Origin: Planctomycetota bacterium
GTDB lineage: Bacteria > Planctomycetota > UBA1135 > GCA-002686595
Length of the DNA stretch: 64,000 bases
Reading direction: 5' to 3'
NCBI GenBank assembly: GCA_029259635.1
Contig: JAJDEU010000052.1
Coordinates: forward strand, 1-64,000
The notes beneath the pieces are model-generated. The model was not told the origin of the DNA. It made no database searches and saw nothing but the letters and a program-made list of their open reading frames with translations. Made by a program: the position numbers and the translations under genes. This document shows positions 55,264-63,433 of this stretch, piece by piece (positions within the stretch are counted from its first letter, which is position 1; each line of letters starts with the position of its first letter).

Positions 55264-58200
55264 GCGATTCCCCGCACAAGCTAATCCTCGCCTCGGCGGG
55301 CACCGGCAAGACTTATCAGCTCACCAATCGCTTCTTGGGGCTGCTCTTCAATGGGGTTCCCCCGGACCGAATCCTGGCGACGACGTTCACGCGCAAGGCC
55401 GCGGGCGAGATCTTGGATCGCGTCTTCGAGACGCTGGTCAAAGCGGTGGAGGTGGAGTCCGAGTGCAAAAAACTCGCGAAGGCGCTCGATCGGCCAGGGC
55501 TGCGGCAGAGCGAGTGCCTCGCGCTGCTCGCGAGCTTGACGCGTGACATCGACAGCTTTCGCGTTCGAACCATCGACGCCTTCTTCCTCGGGATCGTCAA
55601 GCTGTTCGCGCTCGACCTCGGCCTGCCACCGAACTGGCGCATCGCCGGCGCTCGCCTCGACAACCGGCTTCGGTCGAACGCAATCGAAGACGCGCTCTCC
55701 GAGAGCTCGGCGACGGAGCTGATCGAACTTCTGCGCAACCTGGGCGAGGGCGACTTCGCACGGCGGGTTCACCAGTCGCTGCTCGATAAAGCCACCGAGC
55801 TGCGTTCGATTTTTATGGAGAGCGCGCCCGGTGCGTGGAAGCGACTGCAGCCGACGAAGGACGTCACGGATGGCGTCTTTGATGAGGCGCTCGCCGCGAT
55901 GGGGACCGTTGACGAACCTCAGAACAAATCGGGCGGCCCGAACAAGCCCTTCAAGAAGGGTTGGGAGACGCTCGAGCTGTCCGCTCGCTCCGGTAACTGG
56001 ACCGACGTGTTCCTCAAGGGGCCGAGCAACAAAATCCTGAAGGGGGAGCACAGCTTCGCGCGTGTCGAGATCCCCGATGCGCACGTCGAGATCATCGAGG
56101 TCTTGCTCCAGCGCGCGACGCACTGTTGGTTGAAGTCGCTGGCCTTGCGCAACGAGGCCACGCACTCCCTGCTTGAGCGTTTCGAGAGTTCCTACGCCAA
56201 GCACAAGCGCGAGCGCGGCGCCTATCAGTTCGACGACCTGCCGGCATCGCTCGCTCCTTCCGGTGCCAGCGAACTGCCGCTCAACGAACGCGAACTCGAC
56301 ATGTGGTTTCGCCTCGACGGACAAATCGACCACCTCCTGCTCGACGAGTTCCAGGACACCTCGCCGGTTCAGTGGCGCATCCTGCGGCACATCGCCTCGG
56401 AGATCGTCTCGCACGGCTCGGGCGAGCGCACCTTCTTCTGCGTCGGCGACCTCAAACAATCGATCTACGGCTTCCGGCAAGCCGAGCCGCGCCTCCTGAA
56501 AGAGCTGCCGCAGCTTCTGCCCGGACTCAAAGCCGAGAAGATGGATGTCAGCTATCGCTCGAGCCCGGTCGTTCTCGGCGTCGTCAACCTGGTCTTCGGC
56601 AACCTGGCGGAGAGCGCCGTCTTTGCGGGCGACGGGATGAAGCCCTACCGCGATGCGAGCCGCGCTTGGCAGGCCGGCTTTCACACGCACACCGCGAGTG
56701 ACGACAAGCCCGGCGCCGCCTTCGTCTTCGAGGCGCAGCCGAAGGGCGACGAGAAGAAGGACGCCGACCAGTTGCTCGAACTGACGATCGAGCGCGTCGT
56801 CCAGCTGACCCGCGAGTCACCGAACTCCGAGATCGGAATCCTCACACGCATTCGCAGGCACATCCCGGTCTTGATCGCGCGCTTGAAGAAGCTCGGCATT
56901 CACGCGAGCGGAGAGGGCGGCACCGAGCTGGTCGACTCGGCCGCCGTGCTCGCCTTCATCTCGCTCCTGCACCTCGCCGATCATCCCGAAGACACTGCCG
57001 CAGCCTTCCACGTGGCCAGCTCTCCGATCGGTCGCTACGTCGGCTTGGAGCGGGGCGCCAGCCGCGAACGTCAACTGGACTTCGCGCGCGACCTTCGCCG
57101 GCGTTTGCAGGTGCTCGGGCTCGGCGCGCTTACCGCCGAGCTAGCCCGCGCGGTCGAGCGCGACGACTACTGGACGGACTGGGACAAGACGCGCTTCGCA
57201 CAGCTCTTGAACGAAGCCTTCTCCTTCGAAGCCGAGCAGAGCCTGCGCGCCTCGGACTTCGTCGATCACTTGCGCACGAAGCGAGTCGAAGCTCCCGGCG
57301 GCGCACGCGTTCGAGTGCTCACCATTCACGCGGCGAAAGGCCTCGAGTTTGACTGCGTGATTCTGCCCGAGCTCAACAAGAAGTTCGTCTCGACGCGCGA
57401 TCCGATGCTGACCGACCGACCGGCGGTCGATGGGCTGATCGAGTTCGTCTCGGTCGCGCCCAATAAGGATCTGGCGGTAGCGAGCGACGTCCTCTCGCAG
57501 CAGTACGACCGCGCGACGGAGCGCATCGTGACCGACGCTCTCTCCAACCTCTACGTCGCGATGACTCGTGCTGCGCTCCGCTTGGAGCTGCTCGTTCCCA
57601 ATCGCGAAGGTCGCGGAAACTTCACGGTTCCAACCGCAGCCGATTTGATTCTCTGCTCACTGCCGTCGGATGAGGTCGCTGGGGGCGACGTCGGGTTCGG
57701 GGAGCCGATCTGGTGCTCTTCCGATAACTCGACAAAATGGTCCGCCGAGGCCAAGGCGAGCGAAGGTGAGAGTGGGGAAGCGCCGCCCACACCGTCCGGA
57801 CTCGGACTAGCGCCCAGCAAAAATCTGCGGGCTCTTCCGCGCAAGAGTGCCTCTTCACAAGAGGGTGGCGGGACGGTGGGCGCGGCGAGTCTCTTGGGCT
57901 CCGGCCGATTCTCGCGCCGCGGTACCCTGATTCACGGTTGGCTCGAAGGGCTCGAGTGGATCGAGGAGTTTGCGCTCGACCGCGATTCGTTGATCGCGAG
58001 TGGCGCGCCGATCGAACCCGATTCCGACTCGCGTGAAGCGGCGTTCGGAGACCTCGAGAAAGCGCTGACCAGCCCTCAGATTCGCGCCGCCCTCGGGCGC
58101 GATCAGCCCGAACTGGCCGGAGCCGATCGCGTGGAGGCTTTCAGGGAGTGGCCCTTCTCCATCATTCTGAAGAGTGAGACCGACGAGGAGAGCGGCGACT

Positions 58201-58448
58201 CCCTCTGGAGCGGTTTCATCGATCGCCTGGTGCTGGCCTATCGCGGCGACCAAATCGTGGCGGCCTGCGTGCTCGACTACAAGACCGACCGGATCTCCGA
58301 AGAGGAGCTCGAAGGCCGCGTCGAATACTATCGCCCGCAACTGGAAAGCTACGCGCTTGTTGTGGCGGCGCAGACCGGGTTGAAACCGGAAGCCGTGTCG
58401 AAGCGGCTTTTGTTCCTCTCGCTCGGTCGTAGTATGGAGGTCGAATGA
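55260..58448 (+). CDS. addA: AddA-like UvrD-family helicase-nuclease
   Basis: 1062 aa. SF1A helicase motifs run in order: Walker A ASAGTGKT (Lys17), motif Ia TFTRKAAGEI, motif II LLLDEFQDTSPVQW, motif III FFCVGDLKQSIYGFRQAEPR, motif V VLTIHAAKGLEFDCVILPEL and motif VI NLYVAMTRAALRLEL. The C-terminal RecB-type nuclease has LDYKTDRI (Asp1006, Lys1008) and the QLESYAL segment. It is slightly shorter than Bacillus AddA (about 1230 aa). As the motor subunit it should unwind DNA ends 3'-5' while both subunits cut the strands, preparing RecA loading. GTG start, with the addB stop overlapping (GTGA). The next gene starts in its last codon. Confidence 0.95.
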   Translation: MSDSPHKLILASAGTGKTYQLTNRFLGLLFNGVPPDRILATTFTRKAAGEILDRVFETLVKAVEVESECKKLAKALDRPGLRQSECLALLASLTRDIDSFRVRTIDAFFLGIVKLFALDLGLPPNWRIAGARLDNRLRSNAIEDALSESSATELIELLRNLGEGDFARRVHQSLLDKATELRSIFMESAPGAWKRLQPTKDVTDGVFDEALAAMGTVDEPQNKSGGPNKPFKKGWETLELSARSGNWTDVFLKGPSNKILKGEHSFARVEIPDAHVEIIEVLLQRATHCWLKSLALRNEATHSLLERFESSYAKHKRERGAYQFDDLPASLAPSGASELPLNERELDMWFRLDGQIDHLLLDEFQDTSPVQWRILRHIASEIVSHGSGERTFFCVGDLKQSIYGFRQAEPRLLKELPQLLPGLKAEKMDVSYRSSPVVLGVVNLVFGNLAESAVFAGDGMKPYRDASRAWQAGFHTHTASDDKPGAAFVFEAQPKGDEKKDADQLLELTIERVVQLTRESPNSEIGILTRIRRHIPVLIARLKKLGIHASGEGGTELVDSAAVLAFISLLHLADHPEDTAAAFHVASSPIGRYVGLERGASRERQLDFARDLRRRLQVLGLGALTAELARAVERDDYWTDWDKTRFAQLLNEAFSFEAEQSLRASDFVDHLRTKRVEAPGGARVRVLTIHAAKGLEFDCVILPELNKKFVSTRDPMLTDRPAVDGLIEFVSVAPNKDLAVASDVLSQQYDRATERIVTDALSNLYVAMTRAALRLELLVPNREGRGNFTVPTAADLILCSLPSDEVAGGDVGFGEPIWCSSDNSTKWSAEAKASEGESGEAPPTPSGLGLAPSKNLRALPRKSASSQEGGGTVGAASLLGSGRFSRRGTLIHGWLEGLEWIEEFALDRDSLIASGAPIEPDSDSREAAFGDLEKALTSPQIRAALGRDQPELAGADRVEAFREWPFSIILKSETDEESGDSLWSGFIDRLVLAYRGDQIVAACVLDYKTDRISEEELEGRVEYYRPQLESYALVVAAQTGLKPEAVSKRLLFLSLGRSMEVE

Positions 58449-58708
58449 GCACCTTGTTTGACCGTGACCCTGAAGGGTTTGACAGTGACGGCGACCGCGA
58501 GCACACCGGAAGTCCTTCGGTGAGTGCCGAGCTAGAACACGCGGTTCGCGCTCGCGGCGTACGAGTGGAAGAGCGCTTGGCCCTCTTGGCCGAGCTCGGC
58601 GAGGCGGGCGGCGAAGCGGCCATCGACGCGCGCATCGACCAACTCGAGAGGCGCATTCGCGAAGCCTCGCGCAAGGTCGCCGCGACTCTGCGGGGCAGCG
58701 GACGATGA
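58445..58708 (+). CDS. Small charged protein between addA and a Rad50-like gene
   Basis: 87 aa, very charged. Residues about 25-85 should form alpha helices, with heptad-like spacing (LEHAVRARGVRVEERLALLA, then IDARIDQLERRIREASRKV) that suggests a coiled coil. I recognise no family. Its ATGA start overlaps the addA stop, and its TGA overlaps the ATG of the next gene, so it is translated in close coupling with both. In Bacillus the corresponding place holds sbcD (a roughly 390-aa nuclease), which this is not. It may be a small subunit of the neighbouring Rad50-like ATPase, comparable in position only to XseB with XseA. Function unknown. Confidence 0.7.
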   Translation: MSTLFDRDPEGFDSDGDREHTGSPSVSAELEHAVRARGVRVEERLALLAELGEAGGEAAIDARIDQLERRIREASRKVAATLRGSGR

Positions 58709-60855
58709 GCGCCGCACCCTATCCCATTCGGATCACCGCTCTTCGCGCGCGCGACTTTCGCGGGCTGCGCGGCGAGTTCGAGCTCGACTTCGATCGCGGA
58801 CTCACGCTCATCGTCGGAGAGAACGGCGCCGGCAAGAGCAGTATCCTGAATGCGATCGAGTGGGCACTGTTCGGCGCCGAGGTCACCAAGAAGAGCTCCG
58901 GCATCGATGAGCGCGCGGACTTCGAGGTTCGGCATCGGAGCGCCGAGGGCGAGGTCTCGGTCACGCTCGAGCTCGCGGTCGATGGCGGAACGGCGCGTCT
59001 GCGGCGGGCGCGTTTGGCCGACGCGAAGAAGACGGCGCCGGACGAGCTATCGCTTGAGCTGCCGAATGGCGAGACACTCGAAGGCGACGAGGTTCGCGCC
59101 TGGATGGAGTGGAATCGCTTACCGGATTGGAGCGAGTGGAAGCACGCTTTCTGCCAGCACCAAGAGCTCTTGCGCGCGCGGGTGACCGACGCGGGCGAGC
59201 GCTCCACGCAGCTGGCGCGGCTACTCGGCCTTGGCGAGTTTCAGGACTGGACGACGAAGCTTCGCGGGTTGAAGCCCGGGCGCCTGAAGAAGGCCGCGAC
59301 GGAAGAGCTCGAGCGAGTCGAGGAAGAGTTCAAACACGCGATCGAGGCACCGGGACTCGCGCTGCGCGAAGTCGAGGATGAGCTCGAAGAGCGCGGCGTG
59401 GGACGTACCGAACTGAACGACGCCTGGCTCGCTGCTCGCCTTGAGAAGCAGGTCGATGAGGCGCGCCGACTGACGGACAAGCTCGCGCTCGCCCTCGAGG
59501 TTCCGGAGGCGAAGACGCTCGAGCTCGAGAGCTGGAGTCGTTGGTCGCGTGACTGGGAGCGGCTCGCGCAGGAAGGTTGCCGCGGACTGGAGCGCGAGCT
59601 CGGAACTCTGCGGACGCGCATCGGGGAGTTGGAATCGACTTTGAACGGAATGGAACCGGCGCGACGCGCGTTCGAAGATGCGCAGCGCGCGTGGGAGAGC
59701 GAGACGCAAGAGCACGGCGGCAAAGAGCAGCTCGGCGCACAGCTTGCGGATCTCGCGAAGGAACGCGCCGCACAAGTCGAACGCGAGAAGGGCCGCAACG
59801 CCACGGTGGCGCTCCTTCGTCACGCGGTCGAAGAGATGGAAAGGCGCGCTACCGGCAGCGACTGCCCGGTGTGCGAGACGCCTCTGCCCGAGCTGCGCGA
59901 AAAACTGGTCGCGCGCGTGGAGCGCGAGGGCGGGGATGACGAGCGCGTGGCTCGCGAAGCTCTGCATGCTCGACAGGCCCAGCTCGAGCGCCAGCAGGCG
60001 ACGACCGCCGAACGGCGCTCCGCACTCGATTTGGCCAAGTCGAACTTCGAGAGCCTCGGCTCGCGCCTGGAGCGCTTCGTCGGCGCGGGCTCCGATCCAA
60101 CACGTGCTGCCGAAGAGAAGCGCCGCGAGTGGATGAAACGCGTCGAGTCGCTGGAGACCGTGCTCGACGAGAGCCGCCGTTTTCTCGAGAGCGGGCGGGA
60201 CGAGCGTGCGCTGCTCGAGCTGTTCGGACGCTGGCGCACCGCCGGAAATCAGACCGAAGCCGCCGCGGGCGATTTGGGTCGCGTTCGCGCTTGGGTCGAA
60301 CTGCAAACCGCGATCGATGAAGCGGCTTCGTTGAAGGTCGACTTGGAGACCTTGGCGACGATGGCGCGCGCGGTGCAGGAGAGTCGTTCGCGCGAGCAGG
60401 TCGAGCGGGTCAACGCGACTCTGGGAACTCACACCGACACGATCTCTCCCGGAGCGGGACTGCGGGTCGCGGTGAAGGCCACGGCGACTCAGTTGAAGTA
60501 CAAACTGGTCGACGCGAGCGGTCAGGATGCCGCTTCGATCTTGAATCAAGCGGCGCTGCACGCGGTGTCCTTCGCCGTTCTGTTCGCCCAAGCGGAAGCG
60601 CGCGCTGCGGAGGGCGCTCCCAGCTGGGTGATGCTCGACGATCCCGGGCAGAGCCTCGACGAAGAGCGCATCCACGGGCTCGCCCGCGTGATCGGATCCG
60701 TGTCCGAAAAAGTCTCGGTGCTGGTCGCGACCTTTCCCGGCGCTCTCGAAGCCGCACTGCGTCGTCAGCCGAATTGTCGCGTGGTCGAATTGGGCGCTGC
60801 CCGCGTTCAGGCGGGCGTCGTGATTCGATCGGTCACCGAGGGGAGCAACCCGTGA
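58705..60855 (+). CDS. Rad50/SbcC-like ATPase with zinc hook
   Basis: 716 aa. It begins with an ABC-type head: IRITALRARDFRGLRGEFEL, then Walker A VGENGAGKSSILNAIEW. Two antiparallel coiled-coil arms (about 200-385 and 395-575) flank the zinc hook CPVC (Cys387, Cys390). The second half of the head includes Walker B WVMLDDPGQSLDEERIH near 645. Rad50/SbcC proteins are about 900-1050 aa, so the arms here are short. Such ATPases tether DNA ends and activate a nuclease, usually Mre11/SbcD, which is not encoded in this window. Both neighbours overlap it, implying a shared complex. It could also be an SMC-like defence ATPase. Confidence 0.85.
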   Translation: MSAAPYPIRITALRARDFRGLRGEFELDFDRGLTLIVGENGAGKSSILNAIEWALFGAEVTKKSSGIDERADFEVRHRSAEGEVSVTLELAVDGGTARLRRARLADAKKTAPDELSLELPNGETLEGDEVRAWMEWNRLPDWSEWKHAFCQHQELLRARVTDAGERSTQLARLLGLGEFQDWTTKLRGLKPGRLKKAATEELERVEEEFKHAIEAPGLALREVEDELEERGVGRTELNDAWLAARLEKQVDEARRLTDKLALALEVPEAKTLELESWSRWSRDWERLAQEGCRGLERELGTLRTRIGELESTLNGMEPARRAFEDAQRAWESETQEHGGKEQLGAQLADLAKERAAQVEREKGRNATVALLRHAVEEMERRATGSDCPVCETPLPELREKLVARVEREGGDDERVAREALHARQAQLERQQATTAERRSALDLAKSNFESLGSRLERFVGAGSDPTRAAEEKRREWMKRVESLETVLDESRRFLESGRDERALLELFGRWRTAGNQTEAAAGDLGRVRAWVELQTAIDEAASLKVDLETLATMARAVQESRSREQVERVNATLGTHTDTISPGAGLRVAVKATATQLKYKLVDASGQDAASILNQAALHAVSFAVLFAQAEARAAEGAPSWVMLDDPGQSLDEERIHGLARVIGSVSEKVSVLVATFPGALEAALRRQPNCRVVELGAARVQAGVVIRSVTEGSNP

Positions 60856-61373
60856 AGCCCGCGAGCTATCGAAGACTGACCGAGATGCGCGAGCAGACCG
60901 ACAAGGAGTTCGGCAAGCTCGTTCAAAAGCTCTTGGCGATCGCGTTCCTCGAGACGGGAGTGGAGGCGCTCGTGGAGCGCAGCATTCAGGGCATCGACCT
61001 GGAGGTCACCATCGCGGGCAAGCGCTTTGCCTTTGAGGTGAAGACCTGCGAGGGGGACAGTCTGACGCTCGGCAAGAAGGACTTGGAGGGGCTCGAGCGC
61101 GAGATCAAGACCGGGGCGGAGGCGTACGTCGCCGTCTTGGCGGGAGGCCTGCTCGATGAGTGGATGATCCTGCGCTACACGCCCGGCGAAATCCCTCCGT
61201 CGAAATCACTGAGCACCTTCGACCTGCGGCCCTATCGAAATCGCGAGCTGGAGCGCCGGGTCGGGGATGCCTTCGAAGAGACCCTTGAGAAGCACGCGGC
61301 TACCGCTATTTACAAGCGTCAGAAAGGGCTCGATTCGGAGCTGGAGCGATATCCCGCCCGCGAGCTGGCGTAG
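60852..61373 (+). CDS. PD-(D/E)XK-like nuclease domain protein
   Basis: 173 aa from the GTG at 60852, whose GTGA overlaps the stop codon of the Rad50-like gene. The stretch SIQGIDLEVTIAGKRFAFEV followed by KT gives a restriction-nuclease-like core: an Asp (GID) one strand before the E-V-K (FEVKT). An N-terminal helix (EFGKLVQKLLAIAFLE) resembles the first helix of Mrr/Holliday-resolvase type folds. The region KKDLEGLEREIKTGAEAYVA could complete the alpha/beta core. It lacks a DNA-binding domain I can name. Predicted role: a nuclease acting with the Rad50-like ATPase. The family assignment rests on the motif alone. Confidence 0.6.
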   Translation: MKPASYRRLTEMREQTDKEFGKLVQKLLAIAFLETGVEALVERSIQGIDLEVTIAGKRFAFEVKTCEGDSLTLGKKDLEGLEREIKTGAEAYVAVLAGGLLDEWMILRYTPGEIPPSKSLSTFDLRPYRNRELERRVGDAFEETLEKHAATAIYKRQKGLDSELERYPARELA

Positions 61374-61514
61374 CCGTGCCGCGAATGTGGCCCGGACTCC
61401 CGATTGGGGTGTAGATCCCCGGAGCATCTCCAACTAGCTTGTTCGCCCCCAGCGCCGGCGAGCCCGCCGCAGCGCTCGCTCCGCCCCGACTTTCTCCGCC
61501 CTCGAGCACCTCCC

Positions 61515-62690
61515 TTGATTACGGTCTCCAATCTCACTCGCAGCTTCGGAACGTTCACGGCGGTGGACGACCTCAGCTTTCATCTGGACAAGGGCGAGGT
61601 CGCCGGTTTTCTCGGAGTGAACGGCGCCGGCAAGACGACCACAATGCGCATGTTGACGGGCTTTCTGCCGGCCACCCGCGGCTCGGTTCAGATCGCTGGC
61701 TTCGATGTGATGCGCCAGTCGTTGGAAGCCCGCAAGCACATCGGCTATCTGCCCGAGGGCGTGCCGCTCTACGGTGAGCACCGCCTGCGCGAGATGCTCG
61801 AGTTCCAAGCGCGTCTCCACGGGCTTCCGCGCAAGACCGCCAATCAACGCATCGCCGAGGTACTCGACCGCGTCGAGCTCAGCGATCGCGCCGAGCACTT
61901 GATCGGCAAGCTCTCCAAAGGCCTGCGGCAACGCGCCGGTCTCGCCGTCGCGCTGCTCCCTTCGCCCGACGTTCTGATTCTCGACGAGCCCACCAGCGGA
62001 CTCGACCCGATCCAGCGCATGAGCGTTCGCAAACTGATCAGCGAGCTGGCGGTGGAACACACGGTCCTCGTGTCCTCGCACATCCTGCCCGAGATCGAAG
62101 CGGTCTGCCGCCGCGTCATCATTCTGCACAAGGGTCGCATGGCCGCGAGCGGAACGCCGGAAGAGCTGATGCGCGAGTTCAAGCGCGAGAGCGCCGTCAC
62201 GCTCGAAGCCTTCATGCCCGATCCCACCGATGCGGCGCGATTGCTGGCGACACTCCCCGGGGTGGAGCGCGTCGATCAAGGCGAACGGCTCGGCATTCAC
62301 ACCGCGTTCAAGGTTCACTGCGATGAGGACCTGCGCGAGGACGTCGGTGCGCTGGCGGCCGCGAAGGGCTGGGCGATTCGCGAGCTCTCTTTCGAGAAGC
62401 CGAGCCTCGAGCGCATCTTCGCTCGCATTGCCTTCGAAGTGGACTCGCCGGAAGAGACGGCGCCGGCCGACGCGCCGACGACCGGCGCCCCGATGGCGAG
62501 CACGCCGATTCTGTCCGAGCTGCCGATCGCGGGCAGCGCGGCTCCGGTCGAGCTGAACGTCATGACCGAGCCGACAGCGCCGACAGCGCCGACCGAGCCG
62601 ACCAAGATCGTCTACAACCTGAACCCCTTTGATCAGGGGCGCGACCGCGACCTCGGAAAGCCCAAATCCACCGGAGGGGATGACGCGTGA
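61515..62690 (+). CDS. ABC transporter ATP-binding protein, GldA-like
   Basis: 391 aa from a TTG start chosen because the ABC domain begins immediately (LITVSNLTRSFGTFTAVDDL). Walker A is GVNGAGKTTTM, the signature is KLSKGLRQRAGLAVALL and Walker B is VLILDEPTSGLDP. The switch His is in VLVSSHILPE. Residues about 240-310 are a regulatory domain typical of the GldA/DrrA type. An unusual Pro/Thr/Ala-rich tail (about 315-391, with TAPTAPTEPT) ends the protein and looks disordered. It drives the permease encoded next, with which it overlaps by four bases (GTGA). In Bacteroidetes the homologues support gliding; in planctomycetes the substrate is unknown. Confidence 0.88.
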   Translation: MITVSNLTRSFGTFTAVDDLSFHLDKGEVAGFLGVNGAGKTTTMRMLTGFLPATRGSVQIAGFDVMRQSLEARKHIGYLPEGVPLYGEHRLREMLEFQARLHGLPRKTANQRIAEVLDRVELSDRAEHLIGKLSKGLRQRAGLAVALLPSPDVLILDEPTSGLDPIQRMSVRKLISELAVEHTVLVSSHILPEIEAVCRRVIILHKGRMAASGTPEELMREFKRESAVTLEAFMPDPTDAARLLATLPGVERVDQGERLGIHTAFKVHCDEDLREDVGALAAAKGWAIRELSFEKPSLERIFARIAFEVDSPEETAPADAPTTGAPMASTPILSELPIAGSAAPVELNVMTEPTAPTAPTEPTKIVYNLNPFDQGRDRDLGKPKSTGGDDA

Positions 62691-63433
62691 GAGGCGTTCG
62701 GATTGTCTTTCGCCGCGAGATGGCCGGCTTGTTCCTAACACCGCTGGGCTGGGTGCTGTTCCTCCTGGCGCTGGTCGTGAACGGCCTGTACTTCTCAACC
62801 TATGTCCAGGTAACCGGCGGCGACATCGGAGCCTCGCTCTCGCTCGCATTGGGCGGCGGCTATCCGTTTTGGGTCATCATGGTCTTGTTCCCGCCGCTGC
62901 TCACCATGCGCATGATCAGCGAAGAGGCGCGCAGCGGCATGCTCGAGTTCTTGCTCACGGCGCCCATTCGCGACGTGTCGGTGATCGTCGGCAAAGCCCT
63001 CGCCGCCACCAGCTTCCTCGCGCTCTTGATGTCGACGAATCTCATCTACGCCCTGATCTGCCAGGGGCTCGGCGCGACGCTGGACTGGGGACACATCGCG
63101 ACCGCTCTGTTCGGAACGGTGCTGGTCTCCGCGCTCTTCTGCTCGATCGGCTTGGTTGCGAGCACGCTCACCAATACGCCGTTGATCGCCGCCTTCCTCG
63201 GCGTCTTCGTGAACGTGGTGATGCTCTCGATGCGGTATCTGGAGGGCGTGCTGAAAGGATTCGACCCGTTGGTGCGTGAGAGCATTATGCGCAAGGTCGA
63301 TGTGCTCGGTCACTTTCAGGGATCGTTCGTGCGCGGAGCCCTCGATAGCGCCGACATCGTGTTCTTCCTCGGGTGGAGCGGCGTGTTCTTGTTCTTGGCA
63401 ACGCGACTCTTGGAAGCGAGGCGCTGGTGGTAG
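62687..63433 (+). CDS. ABC transporter permease, GldF-like
   Basis: A 248-aa inner-membrane protein with six hydrophobic segments (about 14-34, 55-78, 103-127, 136-162, 168-190 and 222-241). It resembles ABC-2 type permeases: the cytoplasmic loop MRMISEEARSGMLEFLLTAP carries the EE-x-x-G-x-x-E-x-L-L-x-x-P motif that contacts the ATPase. GTG start, overlapping the ATPase gene by four bases. The next gene starts inside its last codons. A single permease plus ATPase plus a GldG-like protein is the standard set of this family. Confidence 0.9.
   Translation: MRGVRIVFRREMAGLFLTPLGWVLFLLALVVNGLYFSTYVQVTGGDIGASLSLALGGGYPFWVIMVLFPPLLTMRMISEEARSGMLEFLLTAPIRDVSVIVGKALAATSFLALLMSTNLIYALICQGLGATLDWGHIATALFGTVLVSALFCSIGLVASTLTNTPLIAAFLGVFVNVVMLSMRYLEGVLKGFDPLVRESIMRKVDVLGHFQGSFVRGALDSADIVFFLGWSGVFLFLATRLLEARRWW

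Noticed and set aside
55281..56690. A 469-codon minus-strand frame opposite addA
   Set aside because: It lies wholly opposite the helicase motifs of addA and shows no domain.
61434..62849. A 471-codon minus-strand open frame opposite the ABC ATPase
   Set aside because: The plus-strand gene has every ABC motif; the antisense product is Arg/Gln-rich and has no recognisable domain.
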